Assembly: GCF_013364355.1 (NCBI RefSeq)
Contig: NZ_CP054931.1
Location: 248,001 to 312,000 of the forward strand
From: Stenotrophomonas sp. NA06056
Lineage (GTDB): Bacteria; Pseudomonadota; Gammaproteobacteria; Xanthomonadales; Xanthomonadaceae
Direction of reading: 5' to 3'
Length of the DNA: 64,000 nt
Of this stretch, positions 26,321 to 35,596 are shown piece by piece. The notes under the pieces were generated by a model. That model made no database searches, was not told the DNA's origin, and was given only the letters and a program-made list of their open reading frames with translations. Each line of letters begins with the position of its first letter. Position 1 is the stretch's first letter. The position numbers and the translations under genes were made by a program.

Positions 26321-27487
26321 ATGAGCCACTCGATGACGACGGAGCAGGAAGAAGCGCAGCAGGCCTATCGTGAGGCTGCGCGCGACTTCGCACAGGCCGA
26401 ACTGGCGCCGCACGCCGCGCGATGGGATGCGGAGGGCATCTTTCCGCGCGAGGCGATCGCCAAGGCCGGTGAACTGGGCTTCTGCGGTCTGTACATGGAC
26501 CCGGAAGTGGGCGGCAGCGGCCTGAGCCGACTGGACGCCGCCGTCGTCATCGAGGAGCTCGCCAACGTCGATCCGTCGACCGCGGCCTACATCAGCATCC
26601 ACAACATGGCCTCGTGGATGGTGTCCAAGTGGGGCCAGGCGGAACTGCGCGATGCCTGGGGCAATGACCTGTCGTCGGGCAGCAAGCTGGCCTCGTACTG
26701 CCTGACCGAACCGGGTGCCGGTTCCGATGCTGCCTCGTTGAAGACCACCGCCACCCGCGATGGCGATTTCTACGTATTGAATGGCTCCAAGGCCTTCATT
26801 TCCGGCGCCGGTGCCACCGAACTGCTGGTGGTGATGGCGCGTACCGGCGGTGCCGGTGCAGGCGGTGTCAGCGCGATTGCCGTGCCAGCCGATCTGCCGG
26901 GCATCAGCTACGGCCGCAAGGAAGAGAAGATGGGCTGGAACAGCCAGCCCACCCGCGGCATCACCTTCGAAAACGTGCGCGTGCCGGTCAGCCACCTTCT
27001 GGGAGAGGAAGGCGGCGGCTTCAAGCTGGCGATGAAGGGGCTCGATGGTGGCCGCATCAACATTGCAGCGTGCTCGCTGGGTGCTGCGCAGGGTGCGCTG
27101 GATGCAGCACGCCGTTACATGGGCGAGCGCCGCCAGTTCGGCAAGGCATTGTCCGAATTCCAGGCGCTGCAGTTCAAGCTGGCCGACATGGCCATCGAGC
27201 TGGTCGCGGCGCGGCAGATGGTGCATACCGCTGCGCGCAAGCTCGATGCCGGTGCCAGCGATGCCAACGTGTGGTGCGCGATGGCCAAGCGTTTCGCCAC
27301 CGATGCCGGCTTCAACATCTGCAACGAAGCCCTGCAGATCCACGGCGGCTACGGCTACATCCGCGAATATCCGATCGAGCGCCTGCTGCGTGACAGCCGC
27401 GTGCACCAGATCCTGGAAGGCACCAACGAGATCATGCGGGTGATCGTTGCCCGTCACCTGCTCAACACCGAAGAGGAACTGCGATGA
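26321..27487 (+). CDS. Acyl-CoA dehydrogenase, probable isobutyryl-CoA dehydrogenase
   Basis: A 388-residue flavoprotein. CLTEPGAGSDAASLKTTATR and ILEGTNEIMRVIVARHLL are acyl-CoA dehydrogenase signatures. The ACAD8-like position and order in the operon indicate isobutyryl-CoA as substrate, oxidised to methacrylyl-CoA in valine breakdown. The catalytic Glu region is QILEGTNE, the short/branched-chain position. AGGAG stands 5 nt before the ATG. It overlaps the next gene by 4 bp. Confidence 0.9.
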   Translation: MSHSMTTEQEEAQQAYREAARDFAQAELAPHAARWDAEGIFPREAIAKAGELGFCGLYMDPEVGGSGLSRLDAAVVIEELANVDPSTAAYISIHNMASWMVSKWGQAELRDAWGNDLSSGSKLASYCLTEPGAGSDAASLKTTATRDGDFYVLNGSKAFISGAGATELLVVMARTGGAGAGGVSAIAVPADLPGISYGRKEEKMGWNSQPTRGITFENVRVPVSHLLGEEGGGFKLAMKGLDGGRINIAACSLGAAQGALDAARRYMGERRQFGKALSEFQALQFKLADMAIELVAARQMVHTAARKLDAGASDANVWCAMAKRFATDAGFNICNEALQIHGGYGYIREYPIERLLRDSRVHQILEGTNEIMRVIVARHLLNTEEELR

Positions 27488-28281
27488 AGGATTGGCGTAC
27501 CCAGGAGCACGTGGGCCTGAAGGTCGAGGCCGATGGCCACACCGCCGTGGTCACCCTGAACAACCCGCCAGCTCATACCTGGACCGTGCACAGCCTGTCA
27601 GCGCTGCGCGACCTGGTGGGCGCGCTCAACGCAGACCGCGAGATCTACGCGCTGGTGATCACCGGTGACGGCGAGAAATTCTTCTCCGCTGGTGCCGACC
27701 TCAACCAGTTTGCCTCCGGCGACAAGGCTGCCGCGCGCGAAGCCGCACGCCGCTTCGGTGAAGCCTTCGAGGCGCTGTCCGCGTTCCGTGGCGTATCGAT
27801 TGCTGCGATCAACGGCTACGCCATGGGCGGCGGCCTGGAATGTGCGCTGGCCTGCGACCTGCGCATCATCGAAGACCACGCGCAGGTCGCGCTGCCGGAG
27901 GCCACCGTTGGCCTGCTGCCGTGCGCCGGTGGTACCCAGAACCTGCCGCGTCTGGTCGGTGAGGGTTGGGCCAAGCGCATGATCCTGCTGGGCGAGCGCA
28001 TCAACGCTGAAACTGCAGTGCGGATTGGTCTCGCCGAAGAAAAGGTCGGCAAGGGCGAAGCCAAGGCGCTGGCACTGGAATGGGCGAAGAAGGCTGGCAA
28101 GCAGAGCCCGACCAGCATCGCTGCATGCAAGACCCTGGTGCAGTCCACCCGCACCGGCACCCATGCCTCGGCGCTGGTGGCCGAGCGCGAGGCCTTCGTC
28201 GATCTGTTCGACACCGCCGACCAGGTCGAGGGCGTGAGCGCCTTCCTTGAAAAGCGCGCAGCGCAGTGGAAGAACGCATGA
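27484..28281 (+). CDS. Enoyl-CoA hydratase
   Basis: A 265-residue crotonase-fold enzyme that hydrates methacrylyl-CoA to 3-hydroxyisobutyryl-CoA in this pathway. The oxyanion loop FFSAGADLNQF and the INGYAMGGGLECALACDLRI segment are present, and ALPEATVGLLPCAGGTQNL contains the second catalytic acid (Glu). It overlaps both neighbours by 4 bp (ATGA), showing translational coupling. Specificity is taken from the operon. Confidence 0.9.
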   Translation: MKDWRTQEHVGLKVEADGHTAVVTLNNPPAHTWTVHSLSALRDLVGALNADREIYALVITGDGEKFFSAGADLNQFASGDKAAAREAARRFGEAFEALSAFRGVSIAAINGYAMGGGLECALACDLRIIEDHAQVALPEATVGLLPCAGGTQNLPRLVGEGWAKRMILLGERINAETAVRIGLAEEKVGKGEAKALALEWAKKAGKQSPTSIAACKTLVQSTRTGTHASALVAEREAFVDLFDTADQVEGVSAFLEKRAAQWKNA

Positions 28282-29447
28282 CCACGGTTGCCGACGAAGC
28301 GCCGGTGTTGTTCGAAGAGCGCGCCGCCGGTAACGGCGTGCGCATCGGCATCGCCACGCTCAACGCCCCGCGTACGCTCAACGGCTTCTCGCTACCGATG
28401 GCGCACCTGCTGTTGAAGCAGTTGAATGCCTGGGCCGACGACGACGGCATTGCCTTGGTGGTGCTGGAGGGCGCGGGGGAAAAGGCCTTCTGTGCTGGCG
28501 GTGACCTGCACAGCCTGTACCAGAGCATGATCGCCTTCCGCGAAGCCGGCCACGGCGACATCCGCGAAAACGCCTACGCCGCCGAGTTCTTCGACGTCGA
28601 ATACCGCGTCGATTACCTGATCCACACCTACGCCAAGCCGATCCTGTGCTGGGGCCACGGCATCGTGATGGGCGGTGGCATCGGCCTGATGTCCGGTGCC
28701 AGCCACCGCGTGGTCAGCGAGCGCTCCAAGCTGGCTTTCCCGGAAATCACCGTCGGCCTGTTCCCCGATGTGGGTGGCAGCTGGCTGCTGCCGCGCGTGC
28801 CGGGCAAGGCCGGCCTGTTCCTGGCCCTGACCGGTGCGCTGCTCAACCCGGGCGATGCCATCTACGCCGGCCTGGCCGATGTACACGTGGCCGAGGAACG
28901 CCGCAGCGCGGTGTTCGATGCGCTGCTGCAGGTTGCGTGGTCGGCCGATGCCGCACGCAATCACGAGCGCCTGTCGCAGCTGCTGCTGTCGTTCGCCAGC
29001 GATGCCGCCACCGGCCCGTTGCTGGCCCATGCTGCACAAGTTGATGCGCTGTGCGAAGGCGATGACCTCGTCGCCATCGTCGAACGCATCAGCACCCTGC
29101 AGACCGATGATGCCTGGCTGCAGGCCGCACAGAAAACGCTCGCCGCCGGTGCGCCGGGTTCGGCACGGCTGGCCTTCGAACTGCAGCGCCGCAGTGCCGG
29201 ACAGGATCTGGCGAGCGTGTACCGGCTGGAATACATCACGGCCCTGCATTGCGCTGCGCATGGTGATTTCGCCGAAGGCATCCGCGCGCTGCTGATCGAC
29301 AAGGACCGCAACCCGTCGTGGAACCCGGCCACGCTGGCAGAGGCCAGCCACGCATGGGCCGATACGTTCTTCGCTTCTCCCTGGGCCGATGCCGCGCATC
29401 CGCTGGCCGACCTGGGTACCCCTGTCGCTGAAAGGAGCCTGGCATGA
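28278..29447 (+). CDS. 3-hydroxyisobutyryl-CoA hydrolase
   Basis: A 389-residue crotonase-superfamily hydrolase. The N-terminal half has AFCAGGDLHSLYQ and GIVMGGGIGLMSGASHRVV; FPEITVGLFPDVGGSWLLPR marks the HIBYL-CoA hydrolase branch. The C-terminal extension with LLIDKDRNPSWNP is diagnostic for this enzyme and absent from plain enoyl-CoA hydratases. It frees 3-hydroxyisobutyrate for MmsB. The ATG at 28278 overlaps the upstream stop; a start 12 bases earlier is possible. It overlaps mmsB by 4 bp. Confidence 0.92.
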   Translation: MTTVADEAPVLFEERAAGNGVRIGIATLNAPRTLNGFSLPMAHLLLKQLNAWADDDGIALVVLEGAGEKAFCAGGDLHSLYQSMIAFREAGHGDIRENAYAAEFFDVEYRVDYLIHTYAKPILCWGHGIVMGGGIGLMSGASHRVVSERSKLAFPEITVGLFPDVGGSWLLPRVPGKAGLFLALTGALLNPGDAIYAGLADVHVAEERRSAVFDALLQVAWSADAARNHERLSQLLLSFASDAATGPLLAHAAQVDALCEGDDLVAIVERISTLQTDDAWLQAAQKTLAAGAPGSARLAFELQRRSAGQDLASVYRLEYITALHCAAHGDFAEGIRALLIDKDRNPSWNPATLAEASHAWADTFFASPWADAAHPLADLGTPVAERSLA

Positions 29448-30334
29448 GCCGCATTGCATTCATTGGGTTGGGCAACATGGGTGGCCCGATGGCCGCCAAT
29501 CTGGTCAAGAACGGCCACACCGTACGCGTGTTCGATCTGGTGCCGGCCGCGGTGCAGGCCGCCGTCGATGCCGGTGCCAGCGCGGCTGCGTCGGCGCGTG
29601 AAACCCTGGCCGATGCCGAAGTGGTGATCTCGATGCTGCCGGCCAGCCGCCATGTCGAAGGCGTGTACCTGGGCGATGACGGCATCCTCGCCGCGATTCC
29701 GGCCGGTGCCTTGGTCATCGACTGCAGCACCATTGCCCCGGCCAGCGCACGCAAGGTTTCCGAAGCCGCGGCCGCGCGCGGCCTGCAGATGATTGACGCG
29801 CCGGTGTCCGGCGGTACCGCCGGTGCCCAGGCGGGCACCCTGACCTTCATCGTCGGTGGCGAAGAGGACGCGCTGGAACGCGCGCGCCCGGTGCTGCAGG
29901 CGATGGGCAAGAACATCTTCCACGTCGGCGCCAGCGGTGCCGGCCAGGTCGCCAAGCTGTGCAACAACATGGCGCTGGGCGTGATCATGGCCGTCACCGG
30001 CGAAGCCATCGCGCTGGGCGTGGCGCACGGGCTGGACCCGAAGGTGCTGTCGCAGATGATGGCGGTCAGCACTGGCCGCAGCTGGGCCACCGAAGTGTGC
30101 AACCCGTGGCCGGGCGTGCTGGAGAATGCGCCGGCATCGCGTGGCTACAGCGGCGGCTTCGGCAGCGATCTGATGCTGAAGGACATGGGCCTGGCGGTGG
30201 AAGCGGCGATGAGCGTCGGTGCCTCGATCCCGCTGGGCGAAGTGGCCCGCAACCTGTATTCGATGAACCACCAGGCCGGCCGCGGCAAGCTGGATTTTTC
30301 CAGCGTCGTGCAGCTCATCACGAGCGAGAAGTGA
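29444..30334 (+). CDS. mmsB: 3-hydroxyisobutyrate dehydrogenase
   Basis: A 296-residue beta-hydroxyacid dehydrogenase oxidising 3-hydroxyisobutyrate to methylmalonate semialdehyde with NAD, the substrate of MmsA. The Rossmann start is [21 protein letters not shown], the substrate-binding segment is [16 protein letters not shown], and the catalytic Lys lies in [11 protein letters not shown]. Last gene of the operon; palindromes and a strong terminator follow. Confidence 0.95.
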   Translation: MSRIAFIGLGNMGGPMAANLVKNGHTVRVFDLVPAAVQAAVDAGASAAASARETLADAEVVISMLPASRHVEGVYLGDDGILAAIPAGALVIDCSTIAPASARKVSEAAAARGLQMIDAPVSGGTAGAQAGTLTFIVGGEEDALERARPVLQAMGKNIFHVGASGAGQVAKLCNNMALGVIMAVTGEAIALGVAHGLDPKVLSQMMAVSTGRSWATEVCNPWPGVLENAPASRGYSGGFGSDLMLKDMGLAVEAAMSVGASIPLGEVARNLYSMNHQAGRGKLDFSSVVQLITSEK

Positions 30335-30389
30335 CCGTAACCGGTCTGCGGCGCGCCTTTCCTCCGTATGGATGGCGCCCCCGGATTCT

Positions 30390-30472
30390 GTAGAGCCGAG
30401 CCCATGCTCGGCTGCTTTTCCGTCGGATGTCTCATCGTCGGACGGATCAGCCGAGCATGGGCTCGGCGCTAC
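30390..30472. repeat. GTAG palindrome pair, family D
   Basis: Forward copy at 30390-30414 followed by TTTTC, and inverted copy at 30448-30472, just after the mms operon. Confidence 0.8.
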
Positions 30473-30521
30473 GCAAGCGAATGCGTCCCCGGTCGCGTGC
30501 CGGGGCCCACCCGAGGTGGGA

Positions 30522-30563
30522 TGGGCGGATGCCCGGTTTCGACCGGCATCCGCCCATTTTTTT
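30522..30563 (+). terminator. Rho-independent terminator of the mms operon
   Basis: Stem TGGGCGGATGCC(C)GGT / ACCGGCATCCGCCCA with one bulge and a short loop, followed by seven T residues. Confidence 0.92.
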
Positions 30564-30607
30564 GCCCAATCGTCTGCTGGTGCTGGCCGCTGGCCGGCAT
30601 CACCGCA

Positions 30608-31033
30608 TCAGGCAACGATCAGCGTCACGTCGATGTTGCCGCGGGTGGCATTGGAGTACGGGCAGACGATGTGCGCCTTCTGCACCAGCTCTTCCACCTG
30701 CTCGCGCGGCACGCCCGGCACGGTGATGGTCAGTTCGGCTTCGATGCCGAAACCGGTCGGGATCTGGCCGATGCCGACCTTGCCGGTCACGGTGGTGTCG
30801 GCCGGCAGCGCGACCTTGGCCTGGCCGGCGACGAACTTCAGTGCGCCGAGGAAGCAGGCCGAATAGCCGGCTGCGAACAGCTGTTCCGGATTGGTGCCCG
30901 GGCCGCCAGCGCCGCCCAGCTCGCGCGGGGTCGACAGCTGGATGTCCAGCACATTGTCGGAGGACACGGAACGGCCTTCACGGCCGCCGGTGGAGGTGGC
31001 CTGGGCGGTGTACAGAACCTTTTCGATGGACAT
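30608..31033 (-). CDS. ohr: Organic hydroperoxide resistance protein
   Basis: A 141-residue OsmC/Ohr-family thiol peroxidase that reduces organic hydroperoxides. The two redox cysteines are in [10 protein letters not shown] (about residue 60) and [10 protein letters not shown] (about residue 124). The N terminus [16 protein letters not shown] is typical of Ohr and not of OsmC. The ATG has AGGAG 8 nt upstream. The usual neighbour ohrR is absent; an inverted repeat in the upstream region is listed as a candidate operator. Confidence 0.95.
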   Translation of the reverse strand: MSIEKVLYTAQATSTGGREGRSVSSDNVLDIQLSTPRELGGAGGPGTNPEQLFAAGYSACFLGALKFVAGQAKVALPADTTVTGKVGIGQIPTGFGIEAELTITVPGVPREQVEELVQKAHIVCPYSNATRGNIDVTLIVA

Positions 31034-31109
31034 CGGGATGCTCCTGGTCAGTGGGTGGGTCGTGCGTTGGAGGCTACTTTGCCCGGATTCTGCGGACGGT
31101 GGGTGACAG

Positions 31110-31131
31110 TTCGTCTGGAAAATTTGACGAA
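31110..31131. promoter_or_regulatory. Candidate operator upstream of ohr
   Basis: Inverted repeat TTCGTC-N10-GACGAA with an AT-rich centre, 77 bp upstream of the ohr start and 14 bp after the 3' end of the CDF gene. A MarR-type regulator such as OhrR would fit the symmetry; the protein is not in the window. Confidence 0.4.
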
Positions 31132-31144
31132 TCGTCCGCAGGGC

Positions 31145-32101
31145 CTAGATCGTCCATTCCCGGTCAGTGGTGAACATGATGGTCAGCCAGCGGTCCGGCG
31201 AGGATTCGCCCAGCGCATCGCCGATTTCGTCGCGCAGGTGATCCCACTCCAGCAGGGGCCGCGGCGGGTCGTCCTCACGCACCACGAAGAACAGTTCGAT
31301 CTGTTCGCCACGGCCGACCTGGGCCACATAGCTGCGGTGTTCGACGAAGCCATGTTTTGCAACGATCGCCCGCGCCACCGCATCCACATGCGCCTGCAGC
31401 TCCGGTGGGGTGACCAGCAGGATGCCGGCCAGTGCGCGACGGACCGTGCCCAGTGGCGCGATCATCACCAGCACGCAGACAAACGCCAGGATGGCCGGAT
31501 CGATGTACGGCCCCACCCATGCCCATGACGTGCCGTGGACCAGCACGCCGCCGAGGAAGGCCGCCAGGTAGCAGGCCGACATGCTCGCGGCGATCACCCA
31601 GTTCTTCGCATCCAGCGCGATGAATTCCGAGCCGATGCGCCGATTCGCACGCAGCACGAACCAGGCCAGCGCGCTCTCGGCCACGATCGACAGTGCCGCG
31701 AAAATGATCGCGGGACCAAGCGCGATCTGCCGCCCGCCCGACATCAGCGCATCGACCGCATTGACCAGCGCGTACAACGCTGCGCCGATCATCAGCGTGC
31801 CGCTCACTCCCAGCACAATCGGTTCCAGGTGCCAGAAGCCCATGGTGAAGCGCTGGTTGAGCCGCGACTGCACGGCATCGGTCTGGGTGGACAGTGCGAT
31901 CAGCCGCGCGACCAGCAACGACAACCAGGTCATCACCACGTCGATCAGGCCGTAGATGCCGTCGAAGATGATCAGCGAAGAATTGGCCAGCAGGCCGAAC
32001 ACCACCGCGGCAGCGGCCAGCAGCAGCGAGCCGGCGATGGACAGGCGCAGCACACCCTGTTCGGTGGCGGGGTCGAAGAAGTGCGGGTGGTCAGCGGCCA
32101 T
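31145..32101 (-). CDS. Cation diffusion facilitator family transporter
   Basis: A 318-residue CDF-type protein. Six hydrophobic segments cover residues about 20-230, with Asp residues in FDGIYGLIDVVMTW and LDAKNWVIAASMSACYLAAF at the positions of transport-site acids. A cytosolic C-terminal domain follows. Divalent cation efflux is the usual role; the metal is not deducible. The start at 32101 has no ribosome-binding site: a GTAG palindrome ends 9 bases upstream. An in-frame ATG inside that palindrome (32125) is an alternative start that would add eight residues. Confidence 0.82.
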   Translation of the reverse strand: MAADHPHFFDPATEQGVLRLSIAGSLLLAAAAVVFGLLANSSLIIFDGIYGLIDVVMTWLSLLVARLIALSTQTDAVQSRLNQRFTMGFWHLEPIVLGVSGTLMIGAALYALVNAVDALMSGGRQIALGPAIIFAALSIVAESALAWFVLRANRRIGSEFIALDAKNWVIAASMSACYLAAFLGGVLVHGTSWAWVGPYIDPAILAFVCVLVMIAPLGTVRRALAGILLVTPPELQAHVDAVARAIVAKHGFVEHRSYVAQVGRGEQIELFFVVREDDPPRPLLEWDHLRDEIGDALGESSPDRWLTIMFTTDREWTI

Positions 32102-32110
32102 GGCGTGATT

Positions 32111-32135
32111 GTAGAGCGGAGCCATGCTCCGCTGC
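32111..32135 (+). repeat. GTAG palindrome (arms GAGCGGAGC/GCTCCGC) in front of the CDF gene
   Basis: A variant GTAG palindrome sits 10 bp upstream of the CDF start codon, where a ribosome-binding site would be expected. In the mRNA it forms a stem directly before the start. Confidence 0.75.
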
Positions 32136-32321
32136 GTCTGCGCTACCCGCACCGGGCTGCATCCCGTAGACTGCGCCCCTCCCACGCACCGACTCCGCCC
32201 GCAGTGATCACGCCACCCTGACCCTTGCCGCCCATCGGCAGTCGGCCCGCCCGGCTCAGGTACCCGTGTCTTTCCACTGCAGCGCCACGTGGCCCCGCCC
32301 GCGTGAGCGCGGAGCTATTCC

Positions 32322-33776
32322 ATGCAAACGTCCTACCCCCTGCGCCAGCAATGGCTCGGCAACCTCCGTGGTGATCTGCTGTCCGGTGCGGTCGTCGCCC
32401 TGGCGCTGATTCCCGAAGCCATCGCCTTTTCGCTTATCGCCGGCGTCGACCCGAAAGTCGGCCTGTATGCCGCGTTCTCCATCGCCGTGATCACCGCCAT
32501 CGCCGGTGGCCGCCCGGGCATGATTTCCGCTGCCACCGGTGCGATGGCGCTGGTGATGGTCGACCTCGTACGTGATCACGGCCTGCAGTACCTGTTCGCC
32601 GCCAGCATCCTGGCCGGCCTGCTGCAGGTAGTGGCCGGCCTGTTCAAGCTCGGTTCGTTGATGCGTTTTGTTTCGCGCTCGGTCATCACCGGCTTCGTCA
32701 ATGCGCTGGCGATCCTGATCTTCCTGGCGCAGCTTCCCGAGCTGATTGGCCGCGGTCCGACGGTGTACGTGCTGTGCGCGGCCGCACTGGCCATCATCTA
32801 CCTGCTGCCGCGTATCACCCGCGCCGTGCCATCACCGCTGGTAGCCATCGTCGTGCTTACCGCCGTGGTGATCGGTTTCGGCGTCGAGGTGCGCAGCGTC
32901 GGCGACATGGGCCAGCTGCCCGACAGCCTGCCGCATTTCCTGTTGCCCGATGTGCCGCTCACCTGGGAGACGCTGCGTATCCTGCTGCCGGTGTCGACCA
33001 CGCTGGCGGTGGTCGGCCTGCTCGAATCGATGATGACCCTGCAGATCGTCGAGGACATCACCGAGACGCCCAGCGAGCGCAACCGCGAATGCATCGGCCA
33101 GGGCGTGGCCAACACGGTCACGGGTTTCCTCGGTGGCATGGCCGGCTGCGCAATGATCGGCCAGTCGGTCATCAACGTAACCTCCGGTGGCCGCGGGCGC
33201 CTGTCCTGTCTGGTGGCCGGCGTGCTGCTGCTGGTGCTTGTGGTGTACGGCAGCGACCTGGTGCGGCAGATTCCGATGGCGGCACTGGTGGCGGTGATGA
33301 TCATGGTCAGCATCGGCACCTTCAGCTGGCGCTCGCTGCGCGACCTGCGCACGCATCCACGCAGTTCCTCAGCCGTGATGCTGCTCACCGTGGTGGTCAC
33401 CGTAGCGACCCATGACCTGGCCAAAGGCGTGCTCAGCGGCGTGTTGCTGTCGGCGCTGTTCTTCGCCCGCAAGGTGGGCCGCATGCTCGACGTGCAGCGC
33501 GAAGATGTTGCGGATAGGCAGGTTTACCGCGTGCGCGGCCAGGTGTTCTTCGCTTCGGCCGGACAGTTGGGTGCAGCGTTCGACTACCAGCACGTGGCGG
33601 CGAAGGTCGAGATCGACCTGCGCGACGCCCACCTGTGGGATCTGACTGCGGTCGCCGCGCTGGAACGCGCGCAGGAAAAGCTGGCTGCGCACGGTGCCGA
33701 GGTCAGCGTTGTCGGCCTCAACGCCGCCAGCCAGACCTTGATCGAACAGGTGGGAGGGCGTGGCAGCGGGCATTGA
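32322..33776 (+). CDS. SulP family anion transporter with STAS domain
   Basis: A 484-residue permease. About ten to twelve membrane segments start with [25 protein letters not shown], the SulP signature that includes the conserved Pro/Glu. A short STAS-like domain occupies the last 100 residues ([20 protein letters not shown]). Substrates of the family are sulfate, bicarbonate or dicarboxylates; this short form resembles the bicarbonate/organic-anion branch more than plant sulfate carriers (inference). GGAG lies 8 nt before the ATG. The 220-bp upstream region shows a possible -10 (TAGACT, 32167) but no recognised riboswitch. Confidence 0.88.
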   Translation: MQTSYPLRQQWLGNLRGDLLSGAVVALALIPEAIAFSLIAGVDPKVGLYAAFSIAVITAIAGGRPGMISAATGAMALVMVDLVRDHGLQYLFAASILAGLLQVVAGLFKLGSLMRFVSRSVITGFVNALAILIFLAQLPELIGRGPTVYVLCAAALAIIYLLPRITRAVPSPLVAIVVLTAVVIGFGVEVRSVGDMGQLPDSLPHFLLPDVPLTWETLRILLPVSTTLAVVGLLESMMTLQIVEDITETPSERNRECIGQGVANTVTGFLGGMAGCAMIGQSVINVTSGGRGRLSCLVAGVLLLVLVVYGSDLVRQIPMAALVAVMIMVSIGTFSWRSLRDLRTHPRSSSAVMLLTVVVTVATHDLAKGVLSGVLLSALFFARKVGRMLDVQREDVADRQVYRVRGQVFFASAGQLGAAFDYQHVAAKVEIDLRDAHLWDLTAVAALERAQEKLAAHGAEVSVVGLNAASQTLIEQVGGRGSGH

Positions 33777-33911
33777 GCCTGCAGGACCGACTATGGATGG
33801 CACGTACCAGCTCTCCCTGGCCACCGGTCGGAACCGGGCCCAACCGGCGCTCTCAGTGCGGCTGACCGGGTGCATTCATCCGCCCGGTGTAAACTATTGA
33901 TCTCACTGGCA

Positions 33912-34943
33912 ATGCCAGTCTCCACGATCAACCGCCCGATGACGTCCGCCACCGCCCGTTACGCTGATTCCCTGCGCCTGTCCGTCGCCCCCATGATGGA
34001 TTGGACCGACCGCCATTGCCGGGTGTTCCACCGCCTGCTGGCGCCAGGGGTGCGGCTGTATACCGAAATGGTGCACGCCAACGCCGTGATCCACGGTGAT
34101 CGCCAGCGCCTGCTCGGTTTCGATGCCAGCGAACAGCCGTTGGCGCTGCAGTTGGGCGGCAGCGATCCCGACCTGTTGGCACAGGCGGCGCGCATCGCCG
34201 CCGAGTGGGGCTATGACGAGGTCAACCTCAACTGCGGCTGCCCGTCCGACCGCGTGCAGGCCGGGCGTTTCGGTGCCTGCCTGATGCGCGAGCCGGCGCT
34301 GGTGGCCGAATGCGTATCGGCCATGGTCGCGGCGGTGGATATCCCGGTGACGGTGAAGTGCCGCCTGGGCGTGGACGAGGATGACAACTACGACGTGTTC
34401 GCCAGCTTCGTCGACCGCCAGGTGGATGCCGGTGCCGCGATGGTGGTGGTGCACGCCCGCAATGCCTGGTTGAAAGGCCTGTCGCCGAAGGAGAACCGCG
34501 AGGTTCCGCCGTTGAAGTACGACTGGGCCTATCGCCTGAAGCAGGAGCGCCCGGCGCTGCCGGTGGTGCTCAATGGCGGCCTGGCCAGCATCGAGGCGGT
34601 GCAGGCACAGGCTGCGCACGTCGATGGCGTGATGCTCGGTCGCGCGGCCTACCACGATCCCTACCTGCTGCATCAGCTGGAGGCCCTGCACACCGGCGCG
34701 CCGCTGCGACCGCGCGGTGAACTGCTGCGCGCCCTGCGCCCCTACATCGACGCCCGCCTGGGCGAGGGCCTGGCCCTGAAGCACATCACCCGCCACATCC
34801 TCGGCCTGTTCCACGGCCAGCCCGGTGGTCGCGCATTCCGCCAGGTGTTGAGCGAGGGCGCCCATCGCCCCGGTGCCGACTGGGCGCTGATCGAGCAGGC
34901 CCTTTCCGTAACCGAACGCGAAGCCGATCGCGCCGCTGCGTGA
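33912..34943 (+). CDS. dusA: tRNA-dihydrouridine(20/20a) synthase DusA
   Basis: A 343-residue FMN-dependent TIM-barrel enzyme reducing uridine 20/20a in the tRNA D-loop. LSVAPMMDWTDRHCR, LYTEMVHANAVIHGD and VNLNCGCPSDRVQAGRFGAC with its catalytic Cys are DusA-specific. The C-terminal helical part includes ITRHILGLFHGQPGGRAFR. ATG at 33912 or ATG at 33939 could be used; neither has a clear ribosome-binding site. The first ATG lies inside a 15-bp palindrome, ACTGGC-AAT-GCCAGT (33905-33919). Confidence 0.93.
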   Translation: MPVSTINRPMTSATARYADSLRLSVAPMMDWTDRHCRVFHRLLAPGVRLYTEMVHANAVIHGDRQRLLGFDASEQPLALQLGGSDPDLLAQAARIAAEWGYDEVNLNCGCPSDRVQAGRFGACLMREPALVAECVSAMVAAVDIPVTVKCRLGVDEDDNYDVFASFVDRQVDAGAAMVVVHARNAWLKGLSPKENREVPPLKYDWAYRLKQERPALPVVLNGGLASIEAVQAQAAHVDGVMLGRAAYHDPYLLHQLEALHTGAPLRPRGELLRALRPYIDARLGEGLALKHITRHILGLFHGQPGGRAFRQVLSEGAHRPGADWALIEQALSVTEREADRAAA

Positions 34944-34991
34944 CGTCAGTCACATTCCTGACTTGACAAGGGCGGCGGTTTCGTCCCGAAT

Positions 34992-35148
34992 GTTCACTTA
35001 GCTGAACAACGGGCCGGAGCGTCTGGAAAAGTTCAGACCGGATTCACCGCCCGAAACCAAGAATTTGCAAAAGATTTGTAAAACGCCGGATTCCATTCCG
35101 GTGCCCGGATTTACGACTTTTGAACGAATCGCCGTGCTCGGCTAGGAT
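34992..35148 (+). promoter_or_regulatory. Promoter region of the PepSY-phoPQ locus
   Basis: TTGAAC (35120-35125) and TAGGAT (35143-35148), 17 bp apart, form a strong sigma-70 promoter ending 7 bp before the ATG, so the message may be leaderless. Upstream lies a tandem ATTTGCAAAAG/ATTTGTAAAAC (35063-35084, 11-bp period), as expected for an OmpR/PhoP-type activator. An inverted repeat GTTCA-N6-TGAAC (34992-35007) is further upstream. Confidence 0.6.
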
Positions 35149-35155
35149 CGCATCG

Positions 35156-35524
35156 ATGTCTTCCGCTCCCTTCCACCGCTGTTTTGCCCTGGCCACCTGC
35201 GTGGTCCTGGCGGCTGCCCCGCTGTCTTCGGCGCTGGCGCAGGATCCGCAGCGGGAGCAGGGGCGTGCTGAAATGATGGAGCGCGGTGGCCGTGCGGCCA
35301 ACAACGAGCGCTCGCTGTCCGATGCCGTGCGCCGCGTGCAGCGCACCACCGGCGGCCACATCCTGGGCGCCGAGCGGGTGCCGTTCGATGGTCGTGACAT
35401 CAACCGGGTCAAATACATGGACGACCGCGGTCGGGTCCGCTACATGGACGACCCCGCCCCGGCACGTTCACAGCCGCGCACACCGCGGTCGGATATGTCA
35501 TCACTACGCGGCGATAACCCCTGA
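35156..35524 (+). CDS. Small exported PepSY-like protein upstream of phoPQ
   Basis: A 122-residue protein with a signal peptide (about residues 1-28, FALATCVVLAAAPLSSALA) and a short domain TTGGHILGAERVPFDGRD then INRVKYMDDRGRVRYMDD. The GG-x-I-L and R-V-K-x-x-D-x-x-G-R-V pattern resembles a single PepSY unit. It sits 72 bp upstream of phoP in the same direction, so it may tune the PhoQ sensor in the periplasm, as small PepSY proteins do in some two-component loci (inference). The ATG at 35156 is 7 nt after the -10 element, so translation may be leaderless. Confidence 0.72.
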   Translation: MSSAPFHRCFALATCVVLAAAPLSSALAQDPQREQGRAEMMERGGRAANNERSLSDAVRRVQRTTGGHILGAERVPFDGRDINRVKYMDDRGRVRYMDDPAPARSQPRTPRSDMSSLRGDNP

Positions 35525-35596
35525 ACAGGGATAGTTGTCGCTATCAACCCGTACCCACAGGCCTCCGGGCCGCACCCAGCACACTAGGGAGAGTTC

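Noticed and set aside
32136..32321. Possible riboswitch before the SulP gene
   Set aside because: The region is GC-rich with several small hairpins, but no ordered motif of a known riboswitch class could be recognised.
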